Part shown: in pieces, positions 37,356 through 59,280 of the stretch | Numbering within the stretch: position 1 is the first letter of the stretch | How the letters are laid out: the number at the start of each line of letters is the position of its first letter | Origin: Portunus trituberculatus | Taxonomy: Eukaryota; Arthropoda; Malacostraca; Decapoda; Portunidae | Length of the DNA stretch: 64,000 bases | Direction of reading: 5' to 3' | NCBI RefSeq assembly: GCF_017591435.1 | Contig: NC_059292.1 | Coordinates: 27,784,043-27,848,042 of the forward strand | Position numbers and translations under genes: made by a program | The notes under the pieces: model-generated | The model's database searches: none | What the model was told of the DNA's origin: nothing | What the model saw: only the letters and a program-made list of their open reading frames with translations

Positions 37356-37738
37356 TTCATTAGGGCAGTGCCCCTATACCTTCTGCAACAAAGTCTCCAT
37401 GCAGTAGTAACCTTTGTACTCTATAAGGCAGCCTACCTGCACACCTTATCCTAACCACTCAGGGAGGATGGCCAATATCGTAACAATCAAAAACTCACGA
37501 GGCAAAACCTGTTGCTCTGTATCCAATGACCTACACATCCTCTAACACAGACAGCATCATCTACATACATACACACATAGTCCCCTAAATCAGCCGGGCA
37601 TGAAGGCCAATAGGGTAACAATCGAGGTGCTGTGCGCTAAACCTGCTGTCATGTACCCTGCAACCTGTACACTTTGTAATATAACCTACACCTCAGCCTG
37701 CGCGTGTGTGTGTTCCAGTGGCAGGTCAGTGGGCTTAC

Positions 37739-37860
37739 CTGGTCAACTCCTGCGACGACCCAGCCAGCCACGGTGCTTCAGAGGTGATGCTCCCTCGTCC
37801 CTCCTGTGCCTTCACCTTGGCTGGAGTGCCTCACTCTCTCTCTCCCCGCCAGGTGTCACC
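37739..37860 (-). promoter_or_regulatory. BLCAP: Probable BLCAP 5' untranslated exon
   Basis: A GC-rich block on the - strand ends TTGACCAG with donor GTAAGC at 37738. It is about 1.1 kb upstream of the coding-exon acceptor at 36596. BLCAP typically has a non-coding first exon spliced just before the ATG. The 5' limit and the assignment are inferred. Confidence 0.4.

Positions 37861-43099
<5,239 letters not shown>

Positions 43100-43185
<86 letters not shown>
43100..43185. repeat. (TA)n microsatellite
   Basis: About 42 perfect units. Confidence 0.97.
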
Positions 43186-43187
<2 letters not shown>

Positions 43188-43940
43188 CTTTACTAAAAAA
43201 TGGCAGGGCTTAGGCTGTAATCCTGTAATGCATATATGTGCTGATGAAATTATAAATCATGCACCTTTTCAAACCTCACAAGTTCAAATCAATTCCAGTG
43301 ACTACATGAACTGACTCAAATTATAATTTTGGCAGCTTGCTGCATTAACAAAAAATCAAATTGCGAATGATATGAGATGGAAATCAAGAATGAAAAGCAT
43401 CATTCCAGACAGTGTGTGTGTGTGTGCACTATGGTAGTAGTCTTCTGGTCTCTTCTGAGCTGACTCAGAAGGCCCGGATCATTGTAAAAGCGAAATAAAG
43501 ATGAAATAATGTCTATCTCCATGCTGATGTAAGATTACCTTCTGGCAAGAATCAACATTTAGGAACTGCATTGTGATATAATGTGTGATGACAAAAAGTA
43601 TCATGCAACTAATATTAATATGTCTTTTTTGAGGGCAACAATTGTGAGGTACAGGAAGGTTATTGGTAAGGACATCAAGATCTATATTAGCCTATAATTT
43701 AGTTATATGTATAAAAGAAAAAAATGTCTAATTTCACAGTTGAACATTACAGTAATGATGTACAACAGGGTATCCTCAGAGTGCTGTTCCAGTTATAACA
43801 GTTTGAAATATCATTACCTCACTGTAAATATATATTTTAAATTCTTTAGCTAATATACAGGCTGTTAGTAAGATCAAGTGCCAGAACATTTTTGATTGAC
43901 ATTTTGTGAACTGCCATATTGAGATCTATCCCTAATTATT

Positions 43941-48825
<4,885 letters not shown>

Positions 48826-48867
48826 TTACTCGCTTCTGGTGCCTCGTACTTCACCAACCTTTCTTTG
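48826..48867 (-). CDS. vib: Class I PITP, last coding exon
   Basis: Acceptor CTCTCCTTACAG, then QRKVGEVRGTRSE and TAA. This fits the basic, flexible C-terminal tail that ends class I PITPs. Entry in phase 0 matches the previous exon, which ends in Lys with donor GTATGT. It was located by splice site and tail similarity, so slightly less certain than the exons with core motifs. Confidence 0.82.
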   Translation of the reverse strand, partial: QRKVGEVRGTRSE

Positions 48868-49161
48868 CTGTAAGGAGAGGAGAACTGGTTACAGCAAGCA
48901 AGGGCAGATTGTGTAAATAAATTCAAGGAGGATTATAGGAGGAAATGGAAAAAAAAAAAAAGGCAGGGACTATCACACATAAGTATGTTTGATGACTTCC
49001 TGCAGCTTCCCTTACTTATATTTTTTATAAGGGATAAGCTGACACTTGTGTTGTAGCCTGCTCCTTATTAAATACATCAGATATAGACAGGTGGATAAGC
49101 AGATCTTTATCCATTCTCTGAGTATTGACAGTGTACTTCTTCAATGTTGGAAGATACATAC

Positions 49162-49252
49162 TTTATCAAGTTCTTGCTTAGTTTTGTCCTCTAACCGGCG
49201 AATGTCATCCATCGTCATCCCATGCCATCGGTCCATCCAACAAAACACTTGC
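49162..49252 (-). CDS. vib: Class I PITP, exon with conserved C-terminal helix
   Basis: Acceptor TGTTACAG, phase 2. After the split Arg it reads QVFCWMDRWHGMTMDDIRRL, then EDKTKQELDK, the conserved C-terminal helical segment of PITPs that helps close the lipid-binding cavity. It contains the acidic run where the family has an inositol-binding Glu. Donor GTATGT follows at 49161. Exon length 91 nt keeps the frame. Confidence 0.93.
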
Positions 49253-49433
49253 CTGTAACAGCACTTTAAGTTTGTACAAAATTCCAATGATTTAATTCAT
49301 CCTTTTTCACTAATAAAGTTAGTAAAATGAAATAGCACTTCACCTCACACACAAAATCCTTAGTTCAGTATGTTATACATAACATACTGTACATACTGAG
49401 ATTGTTCACATGATTCATGATGTATACACTTAC

Positions 49434-49555
49434 CTATGGAAGTTTGTGAATAGTCTACGCTCAACGTCCTGAATAAACTTCTCCACACGAGACTGAAGAC
49501 CAAACCATTTGAATTCACAAGTTACCAGCTTGTAGCATGTCATGACCGGGTCACA
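49434..49555 (-). CDS. vib: Class I PITP, exon with membrane-docking motif
   Basis: Acceptor TTTACTTCCAG, phase 0. It reads CDPVMTCYKLVTCEFKWFGL, then QSRVEKFIQDVERRLFTNFH and a split Arg codon. KWFGLQ corresponds to the KWWGLQ membrane-docking loop of mammalian PITPs; the second aromatic is Phe here. Donor GTAAGT at 49433. The intron before it (49556-54911) is almost wholly LINE copies E and B. Confidence 0.94.
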
Positions 49556-49793
49556 CTGGAAGTAAAATTTGACACCTCTTGACAACATGTTTGATCATTA
49601 CTCTCTTTCACAACTTAAGTATCCCTCTAATGTTATATGTCTGAACTATTTGTCTCTGAAAGCTGTTCATTTCTTACTTACAATCATACATATAAACAAA
49701 ATACTCAATCCATTTTCCTATCTAATCCTTATTACATCAAGTTATTTTGTCAAAGCAATATAAAGCAAGCAAGTACACACATATTATGTTTCA
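49556..49793. other. Short intronic remnant left of LINE E
   Basis: About 240 bp between the acceptor and LINE E. This is the only clear non-LINE part of the intron. Confidence 0.5.
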
Positions 49794-50690
49794 GATTTAT
49801 GTAAATGACATTCACAATGGGATAAACAGGTACATTAATTTATTTGTTGATGATGCAAAGCTACTAAAAGTTATCAAAACCCACAAGGACTGTTTGATGT
49901 TACAGGAAGATATAAACAAGATCTATGATTGGAGTAAGAAGCGGAAATTGGAGTTCAATGCCAAGAAATGTCACGTAATGGCACTAGGAAAAAGCAAAAG
50001 AAGACCGGTATAGAACTATCTGATGAGAGAGGAACAAATAATGAAGACTAAACTGTAAAAGATCTGGTAGTGATTATACAGGAAAATCTGAATCCCAAAA
50101 AACACTTAAGCAAGATATTTGGATTACCATATAAAATGTTGACTAATATAAGAGTGGCATTTCAATTCATGGACAAAGATATAATGAGAAAAAATCATCA
50201 CAAGCACAATATGTTCAAAGCTGGAATATGCAGCTGTGGTGTGGTCTCCGAGCTATAAGATATAAGAAGATTAGAACGGATACAGAAGATTGCTACAAAG
50301 ATGGTGCCGGAACTAAAGGACCTAACATATGAAGAACGGCTGAAGGAAATGGGACTACCAACCTTTCAAGATAGAAGGGAACGAGGAGACCTAACAACAA
50401 TGTACAGATAGTCAATGGGATTGAAAAGATAGACAAGGAAGACCTGGTGCTGGTGACAGAAGAAGACAAAAGGACAAGAGGTCATGTAAAGAAGATCAGA
50501 ATGAGGCAGTGTGCGAAGGATATTGGAAAATACAGTTTTCCACGCAGAATGGTGAAGTGGAATGCATCAAATAATGAAGTTGTTACAGCACATAATATGC
50601 ATAACTTTAAGGAAAATTTGGATAAATGGAGACATGGAGGCAAGACACTATGAACCCTGCTCGAACCCTGTACAATACAACTAGGTAAAT
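49794..50690 (+). mobile_element. LINE copy E, 5'-truncated, decayed
   Basis: Same superfamily as copies A, B and D but a different subfamily. It begins inside the RT palm (FQIYVNDIHNGINRYINLFV, then DDAKLLKVIK) and continues through RKLEFNAKKCHVMALGKSK, LKDLTYEERLKEMG and the C-terminus. The 3' end is ACAACTAGGTAAATACACAC. The Ala of the ADD box is Val (FVDDAK). It lies antisense in a PITP intron. Confidence 0.85.
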
Positions 50691-50705
50691 ACACACACAC
50701 ACACA
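50691..50705. repeat. Short (AC)n tail of LINE E
   Basis: Eight or so AC units join the 3' end of E to the apparent 5' end of LINE B. Confidence 0.8.
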
Positions 50706-51701
50706 CCTTCGAGGTTGAGACACGGTCAAGGTCGGACGCGCGGACCAACGCTCCTCATGATCAGCTGATCTCAGTACCAGAGGTTGTTGTGTTTACAGAG
50801 GCCTGGGCAAATGTGTGACTTGTGTGGCAATAGTCTCCAGGAAGTACATTGAAAGGCACCATGAGTCGGAAAGAGCTTACACCCATAAGCAGGTATGAGA
50901 ATAGGGAAAAAGTACAAGAAAAGGATGATTATGATGATGAGGGAGAGGAAAGATTCGGAGGATTTAATGAGACAAGTACCGCCCTCCATAGGGGAGTTTT
51001 AACTTTGGAGAAAAAACTAGACAACTGGATAAGGGAGAGTATGAGGAGTAAAGAGAACGATGAACAGGAGAAAGAGTTTCTGAACTTAAAAGAAAGGATA
51101 AAAAAAAGAGGAACAAAATGAAGCTAGACTAAGAGTAGAAAATGCAGAACTGAGAAAAGAACTACCCAAATATAAGAAACAGATGGATGAAGGACTTGGT
51201 ACAGTAGAGAAAGAAAAAGAGGACCTGAAAGAACTAGTTAACAAAGAAGAGGAAAGAGTACAGGACGTGATTAAGAAAGAAGTACAAGCATGGAGAGTAC
51301 AAGATAAGAAAGACAAGGATAACTTTCAGGAGGTGATCCACAAACAACTAAAAGATGAGAATATGGCAAACAAAATGATAGGAGTCCTTAAGGAAAAAGA
51401 AAACCTAGTAAGGGAAATTGCAGAAAAGAAAAAGTGTAATTATATTTGGACTAAAAGAAAAAAATGTAAAATATAGACCAAGAAAGGAAAAAGAGGAAAT
51501 GAAGTCAGTCAAAGACCTACTATAAAATCTAAACGACAAAGATAGGCAGAACCTAGAGGAGGAAGTAGAGGAAATACACAGAATGGGACCTTATCAAAAT
51601 GGAACAACATGGCCAATTAAGATACTACTAAAATCACAAGCAGCCCCAGAAGAGATATTATTATATAGAACAACAAAACTCAGAGAAACAGATGGCTGCA
51701 A

Positions 51702-51783
<82 letters not shown>

Positions 51784-54700
51784 AAAAAAAATGAAGAAGA
51801 AAGGAAGAGATACAACAAACTTGCAGCAGCAGTAAGGAAAAAAAGAAAAAAAAAATGAAAGGTCAGAGGAGATAAAGGCATTTTTTTGGAGAATTCTGGG
51901 AGACAGGATAAGGAAATGGTATGTAAGAGAGAAGGAAGAGGCAACAGTGGAGCAAGTGTAACTAAAAGTGATAAGGGCAAGAAACTAAAAATGATGTATA
52001 TGAACATAGACAGGGTTCTATCAAGTAAATTAAAACTAAAAGATTACATAAAGAAAGAAAAACCAGATATTGCATGCCTGGCTGAAACAAAACTAAATGA
52101 GGCAATCAAAATAGACATAGATAATAGACATAACGTATGGAGGAAAGACAGAGGGGGTAAAGGAGGAGGAGGAGTCATGATAATATTAAGGAAGGAGATG
52201 GTGGTAAACCATGTGGAATATGGGTAAGGAAAAGCACAAGTACTGTATATTAAGATGCATATTAACAAAAAAGAGTTAACAATCGTTGGAACATATGTGC
52301 CACCAAAAACAAATTCATGGACCAATCAAGAATATAAAGACATGATAGATGACACAATAAGGAGTCTAATGAGAGTCATTAAAGAAAGGAGAAAAGTGTT
52401 ATCAGTAGGAGACTTCAACTGTAAAGAAGTGGACTGGGAAAATTATGCAAGTGGTATGGGGGAAGAAGCCTGGGAAGAAAGATTCCTGAACCTAATGATA
52501 GATAATATGATAGACCAAAGAATAAAGGAAAACACAAGATTCTGAGGAAACGACGAGCCGACAAGATTGGACCTGGTTTTTACATGGGGTATACAAATGA
52601 ATGATGATATAGGATATAAGTGCCCATTGGGAAAGAGTGACCATGTAACATTAGAAATGGATATAGAAGGAAAAGAAGATAGAGACGATTCATACAAAGG
52701 AGACTGATTAAATTACAGAAAGGCTGATATTGAGAACCTCAAGAACTATTTCAAATATGCTAACTGGGAGGAGATGGAAAACTCTGAGAGGGTGCAAGAG
52801 AAATATAACTTCTTTTTGGAAATATACAAAACAGGAATCAGGGAATATGTCCCGAAATATAGACCTAAAGAAGAAGGAAAGAAATATTGGTTTAATGCAA
52901 GGTGTGCTAGGGCAAAGGAGAAAAGAGATGGAGCATGGAAAAGGTGGAGAAATAGAAATGCAGTAAATAAGGAAAACTTCAAGACAGCGAGAAATGAATA
53001 TGTTAAAGTGAGGAAGGAAGAGGAGAGGAACTATGAAAAGGACATTGTCGAAAAATGCAAGGAGCAACCGAAATTGTTCTACAGATTGATCAACGGAAAA
53101 ATAAGACAAAAAGAAACAATAGAAAGGTTAAAAGGAGAGAACAGGATGGTGGAAGACCCAAAAAGTATTGCAGAACTGTTAAATAATAAATTTCAGGAGG
53201 TCTTTCCTAAGGAATCCAAATTTGAAAGGCCACAGGGTAATAGAGAGACTGTCTATATGAAAGATATTAAAGTAACCAAGCTTGAAATAAAAGAGATGAT
53301 GAAGGAACTGGATGAAGAGAAGGCAATGGGACTAGATGAAGTCTCAGGCAGAATACTGAAAGAATGTAGGGAAGAATTAGCAAGTCCTATATACAACATC
53401 ATGAAATGCTCAATAGAAAATGGAACATTACCAGTAGAATGGAAAAGAGCTGAGGTAGTTCCCATATATAAGAGTGGAAGGAAGGAAGAACCTTTAAATT
53501 ACAGACCGGTATCACTAACTAGTGTAATATGCAAGATGTGTGAAAGAGTAATAAAGAAACAATGGATCGAGTTCCTTGAAGACAACAAATTATTATCAAA
53601 TAGCCAATTTGGTTTTAGAAAAGGTCGGTTGTGTGTAACAAATTTATTGAGTTTCTACTCTAGAATAGTTGATAGAGTACAAGAGAGAGAGGGATGGGTT
53701 GATTGTATTTATTTGGATTTAAAAAGGCATTTGATAAAGTGCCACATGCAAGATTACTGTGGAAGTTAGAGGAGAAGGGTGGCTTAAAAGGAAGCACATT
53801 GAGATGGATGGAAAATTATTTGAGGGGGAGAGAAATAAGGACGGTAGTTAAAGATATGAAGTCCAAGTGGAGAGCAGTAGAAAGCGGAGTGCCACAGGGG
53901 TCAGTATTGGCACCAATACTTTTTCTCATTTATATAAACGACATGCCAGAAGGAGTGAACAGCTACATAAATCTGTTTGCGGACGATGCAAAACTGTGCA
54001 GAGTTATAAAGCAAAAAGAGGATTGTCAAATACTGCAGGAAGACCTAAATAAGATCTGGGAATGGAGTAAAAAGTGGGAAATGGAATTCAATGTGAACAA
54101 AAGCCATGTCATGGAAATGGGAAAGAGTGAAAGATGACCAGTGGGAATCTATAAGATGGGAGATGGAGCAGAACTGGAGAAAATAAAAAAGGAAAAGGAT
54201 TTGGGAGTGACGATGGAAGAAAATAATCAACCGGTAAGCCATATTGATAGAATTTTCAGAGAGACATATAATTTGCTAAGGAATATTGGAATAGCATTTC
54301 ACTACATGGAAAAGAAATGATGAAGAAATTGATAAGTACTATAATAAGACCCAGATTGGAATATGCAGGAGTAGTGTGGACCCCCATAAAAAGAACTAGT
54401 AAGGAAATTGGAGAGACAACAAAAAATGGCTACAAGAATGGTTCCAGAATTTGAAGGGATGACATATGAGGCGAGACTAAAGGCTATGGATCTACCAACC
54501 CTGGAACAGAGAAGGGAGAGAGGGGATCTGATACAAGTTTATAAATTGATCAATGGAATGGACCAAATGGATAATGAGAAATTGATCCTGAGAGAAGAAC
54601 ATGACATTCGAAGCACAAAATCGCATAGTAAAAAGCTGAGGAAGGGAAGATGTCTAAGTGATATAAAAATATAGTTTCCCGCAAAGATGTGTTGAGACGT

Positions 54701-54847
54701 GGAACAGCTTGAGTGAAGAAATGGTGACAGCAATGAGTGTGCAGAGTTTTAAAGAAAAATTGGATAAGTGTAGATATGGAGACGGGGCCACACGAGCATA
54801 AAGCCCAGGACCTGTAAAACTACAACTAGGTAAATACAATTAGGTAA

Positions 54848-54906
<59 letters not shown>
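50706..54906 (+). mobile_element. LINE copy B, nearly full length, decayed
   Basis: A GC-richer 5' leader (50706-50860) precedes ORF1 (MSRKELTPISRYENREKVQE at 50861). ORF1 is a long charged coiled-coil-like region with a frameshift near 51115. A (TA)n array (51704-51780) sits inside the ORF1 reading frame. ORF2 has the endonuclease (MYMNIDRVLSSKLKLKDYI at about 51994; CLAETKLNE; VGDFNC near 52405; PLGKSDHV near 52625) and the RT (KAMGLDEVSGRILKECRE near 53320; SGVPQGSVLAPILFLIYIND near 53885; NLFADDAKLC near 53970). The frame breaks near 53735 and elsewhere. It ends ACAACTAGGTAAATACAATT, a second AGGTAAATAC and (AC)n. It is antisense in the PITP intron and its tail touches a PITP splice donor. 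Confidence 0.92.
51704..51780. repeat. (TA)n inside LINE B ORF1
   Basis: Sits after GCKD (about 51690) in the ORF1 frame and is read as Tyr-Ile repeats. LINE D has a (TA)n array at the same codon. Confidence 0.95.

Positions 54907-54907
<1 letters not shown>
54849..54907. repeat. (CA)n tail of LINE B, abutting PITP splice donor
   Basis: About 29 CA units. On the PITP strand it becomes (GT)n beginning four bases into the intron. Confidence 0.96.
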
Positions 54908-54911
<4 letters not shown>

Positions 54912-55079
54912 CTTTTTCCACCACTCAGGGCCTATCAATGGACCCCGGCCAGTCTTTTCAGATTTGAACTTGGTGGGGTCCTCATCCGCCTTGTAGTCTG
55001 AAGTCTTGACAGAATCATTAGAGATGTCAATGGGCACCACTTCCCGCATTTTATACTTTTCTCCAGTGAGCTCATGAGC
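54912..55079 (-). CDS. vib: Class I PITP, exon with phosphorylation loop; GC donor
   Basis: Acceptor ATCGCCATAG, phase 0. It reads AHELTGEKYKMREVVPIDIS, then NDSVKTSDYKADEDPTKFKS and EKTGRGPLIGPEWWKK, 56 codons. The DPTKFKS-KTGRGPL block is diagnostic of class I PITPs; its Ser corresponds to the PKC site Ser166 of mammalian PITP-alpha. The exon ends AAAAAG and the intron begins GCAAGTGTGT. A GC donor gives phase 0, matching the next exon. The nearest GT, four bases further, would shift the frame. Confidence 0.93.
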
Positions 55080-58000
55080 CTATGGCGATGAAAAAATATA
55101 ACATTAATATCTGCAAATATATCTGGAGATACTTTGTTTTCTTAACCTACAAATCATAACTTCACACTAAAAATCAGTCTACCCATATAATGAGTGCCCT
55201 GCTCTACACTTTCTGAAGGTTTTCTTTACATGTATGTGTGTGGAATGCACCAAATTCTTGCCTGAGCAATATTGGAGGAGATACAAGTGATGAACCAACT
55301 GTTGCATTACACTAAGCCCTGTGTCCTCTGTCAGGGTCTGCTACTGTTTAGGAGAATTTCTTTCTTCTTTAACACTTCTACTTAGTCTTTTCTAAGTCTA
55401 TCATTATCATCACCATCACCATCATCATCATAGATCAAATACATGTCTATGGCAGAATGACTTTGAGCTGCAGTGTCCAGGAGGCTCACAAAACAGCATG
55501 AGGTCTGTTTGGTAGGGAAAGGCCAGGTAGTCTTTACCAGGGACATGACTTGAACATGAATTCTCATCATTGTGATGTGAGAGTGCAAACTCTTTTCCAT
55601 CAGAGCACTTGGTACTATTCTGGTTACTGGATCATTTTGCCCTAAACCCTCATGAGGAAACATTTTCTACCTTGATAAATGACTGAGTGAATGTACATAC
55701 TTTACTGGAGAACAATTCCAATACAAAGAGATCAAAAACAATATTCATGCATAGAGAAAGCTGAGAAGCAATAATTCGTTTCATATTTTGATGTAGATAT
55801 TATGTAGTTTTCTTTCAATGATCTGTACAATAACAACAATTACATGTAGTCATTGCATTATTGTTGTCTGTTTGTGATATAATCAATCCTTCACTTTAAG
55901 GAGAGTGTTCTTTTTTTAAATACATTTTACTAGATACTATGGTAAAAATTATTCATAATTCAGTTTTACTCTTAAGACTAAATGGAAGTATGTGATTGGT
56001 GGCAATGTTGGAATGACTTTTCTCACAAAGCTTATTAGCTACTACCAAGACTATTCACATTTGTGTCTAGTACAGCAGCATGGCAGATCCAAGCTAGCAG
56101 ATACCAGTCTGTGTATCAGATGTCTCATTGTCACCAAAAAGCATCTGGTGAGTGAATTGTTTCATGCATTAAACTAGACTAAGTTCAATAATGCAGGGGG
56201 TACTAGAAAACGCATTAGCCAAAGGATGACAGAAAAGACAGACATTACATTTTTGCATGGTCTTCCAGCATAAACAGCCCTGTTGCTTATTAGGTCAAAA
56301 CAACTCTCATAAGATAATTTCACTACCTAAGGGCACACAAACATGGCAGTACTAACTGATGCCCTCCTCCAATGCTTGACCGAAGTATTCATACCTTCTT
56401 TTCAAAGATATAAGTAACAATCTGACTTCAAATTCCCACCAAACCCTTGTTCTATTTACAAGGTACAAGTTTTCTGAAACCTTACAAATACAACTAAGGA
56501 TTTGGCTGCACTACAAAGTCAGCTCATCATACTTGAATATTTGACCCAATCAGCATGAAGGAAGCATCAATCAGCTTTAGTTACCATGTCCCAGTGTCAG
56601 CAGGTGAAATGACCTTGCCAGAGCCGGCATGATAAGATAAAACCAGGACTTCAGACTCAAAAAAGTGGAAGCTACCAATGAAGGCAAAGCAAGAGCCTGC
56701 AGGAAAAGCAATGGACGAGCAATGGCCTGGCTCACAGTGCCACAGACCCGAGCTGCAGCACTGCCGGAAGAATGGCAGCATGGTGTGTGAGGACTGCAGC
56801 AGAGTATTAGTGGCACAAAAAAGATGCCTTTGTGGTGGCCAATGATATATATTAAGGTTGAGGTACTCACTGCTTGGTCATGCTGCATTTTGTTCACTGA
56901 CAGTAAGGGCAAGTAACCTTCATGATGGTAATCTTTTATATGTGTACTCAGGTGCAAGTGTGTAACTCCCGTTTCTAGTTTAATCAGAATGCCACTTTGA
57001 AATCTAAGAAAACATCCTAAACTAAGCAAGAATTACTTATCAAAAGAGAAAACAAAGTAATTGCATTGATGCTTTTTCTAATAGTAATTAGTATAAAAGA
57101 ATAAGCCTATGTAGATTCAAATTCCGGTATGGATAAAAAATAAAGAAGCTTTTAGCTGATGTATAATGTAGTCAGCCTAGACTTATAATTTGTTTAAAAT
57201 AGAAAAATATGTAAGCCTTTAGCCCAAGTATGCACAGCGGGACTGTAATTATGGCATAACCCTTACAAAGCACCAGTCCTCAAAGTTAATCAATATGGCA
57301 ATGTATCTAGACTCATTCTACCAACTGTATTCTCTCAACTTGCACCCCAAGAATTGGCTATGTCAGAAAAGTTTCCACATGCTTTCTTCACACCTCATCC
57401 TTACACTCCTAGATTCCTTGAATCACAAAATTTCTCCCTCCCCCCAACCTCTCTCTCTCTCTCTCTCTCTCTTTCTAAGCACTCATAGACACTGTCACAT
57501 GTCTTGCAAGAGGTTGTCCTGTTAAAGATAATGCCCTCTTGTATATCCAGATCTCGACTTCATCCTCATCCTCATCCTCACCTCACTCAAGGTGCCAATG
57601 TTATCATGTTTGCTATGTCCCCAGATGACTAAACTTAGTGTGACTGAGAACAGTTACCAACTCACATACAAGCTGATGATACAATTAACCTGCATCATGT
57701 TGGCTCAAACATGAGTTGTTTTCATAAGGCAGCATCTGTCATTCCATCCCTAGATAGATACCTAATGACAGACTTGCCTTGGAAACAGACTTTCTTTCCA
57801 TTCTGAAGATCTACAGCCTAATATATGTATATGTTTGTATTTAGGAGTATTTCATCAGTTAGCCCCTGTAAACATACAAAAGTCTATGACAAAAAGTGCT
57901 ATTTAATGCTGGCTCTGAAGTTAATTGTCAGTCTGGTTGCATAATCAACACTGAGTCAAGCAACAGACTTACAGCTTGTAATTTTTCTTTTTTACAGCAA

Positions 58001-58302
58001 TGTATTATAAAAATATTCCTTGATGTTCATACTGAGATTAATATAAAATATTGGTAACATTCACACAATAATAACACCTAATTTTCTCATGATATTTACA
58101 CACTCAAACCATCATTTCAAACAAGGGATATATCAACATGACAGAGAAATGGAGAGAAGATAGATTTGCTTTTTGGCAAAGAGGTTAGATTCTATTATAG
58201 TTTCCCTTCCAATTTTGAGACATTATAAAAAAGGTGTTAATGTTAACATGCATGCATTACTTTTGACTTTCCCAAACCATAAAATTAGTAAGACAGACTC
58301 AC
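55080..58302. other. PITP intron, non-coding
   Basis: No other exon found. 55460-55650 read on - has tRNA-like boxes (GCTCTGATGGAAAAGAG; TGTTCAAGTC) and may be a decayed SINE. (CT)n lies at 57452-57472. Confidence 0.45.
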
Positions 58303-58380
58303 ATTTTCCATGGTCCCCATATCAGGTGCATGAAGGGTCTCAATGCAAATGATAAAGTTTTTCTTCATATAGCCAGGATT
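58303..58380 (-). CDS. vib: Class I PITP, alternative exon version b
   Basis: Acceptor TTGCATGACAG; codons NPGYMKKNFIICIETLHAPD, then MGTMEN; donor GTGAGT. It is exactly 78 nt, phase 0 at both ends. It aligns with the PITP strand-and-loop segment after the conserved cysteine region (mammalian [20 protein letters not shown]). Its end (MGTMEN) is closer to the mammalian form than version a is. 18 of 26 residues match version a. Confidence 0.92.
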
Positions 58381-59202
58381 CTGTCATGCAAAACAAGAAG
58401 AAAAGACAAAGATTCTATGAGAACAGCTGCAATTGTGATATTTAAACGTGAGCTGGTGAGGTGACAGGATCAGGTGTAATCTTTTCCAGCCAAACTTTTC
58501 CTCTAAAGTTGTAGGTAGTTTCAGGCTGGAGAGTGGGAGTTGTGAAATCAACTTCACACTACCCACTCAATGCAAGGACATCAAGTTGCACAACTTTCAC
58601 ATGTTAAGAAACTAAGAAAAAAATGCATTGCACTATTCAGTGAACCTAGGACAGTGAGTTAGAAGATGCAAGACCACCATCCCAGACTGCAGTCCTTCAC
58701 ATACAAGTTAGTGTTGGCCACCGCCTTCATCAACGGGAAGTGTCATGAGTATGTCAGATATATATTGAATCATTACCCAGGAAATTGGACATGCATCCTT
58801 TAAGTACATAGAATTACTAGAGGTGTCTATGTATTAAGTGCTGCCAGATTTTCTTGAAAACTTCTTAACTGTTGCATGGATGTACTGAAGCTCAGTTGTA
58901 TTTACAGTTACTGCATTTATTATGCATATTGAATTCTGATATGGAGAGCCACAATTAATGTTAAATTTAGGGAAAGAAACTAAGTACCATGCACACTGAC
59001 ATGAGAAGCTTGTTTCCCAAAGGCTTGCACTTCCAAAGCAACACAAAACGAGCCACAAAGCACCTCGGAAGGACACGTTTTCCCTCTGTGACCTGAGTGC
59101 CCAAGGAAGGTCTGTCTGAACCTTTTCCTGGATAATGAACCAGCAACTGTGATATCGTGTGGGGGTGAGTCATGCTGCAACTGAAGCCTCCGGGCCACTC
59201 AC
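58381..59202. other. Intron between the two alternative exons
   Basis: 822 bp, AT-rich, no third exon copy seen. Confidence 0.6.
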
Positions 59203-59280
59203 GTTCTCCAGCTGACCGTCACCCGGGGCATGGAGGGTTTCTATTGTGATGTGAAACCCTTCCTTCATATAGCCTGGATT
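59203..59280 (-). CDS. vib: Class I PITP, alternative exon version a
   Basis: PITPs carry phosphatidylinositol and phosphatidylcholine between membranes in the cytosol. This exon encodes NPGYMKEGFHITIETLHAPG, then DGQLEN, the same segment as version b. Acceptor ATATTTCAG, donor GTGAGT, 78 nt, phase 0. Both versions have intact splice sites and open frames and both join in frame to AHELTGEKYK. They are therefore probably mutually exclusive, although including both would also keep the frame. The N-terminal exons (about 100 residues) are not in the window and should lie beyond 64000. Confidence 0.92.
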
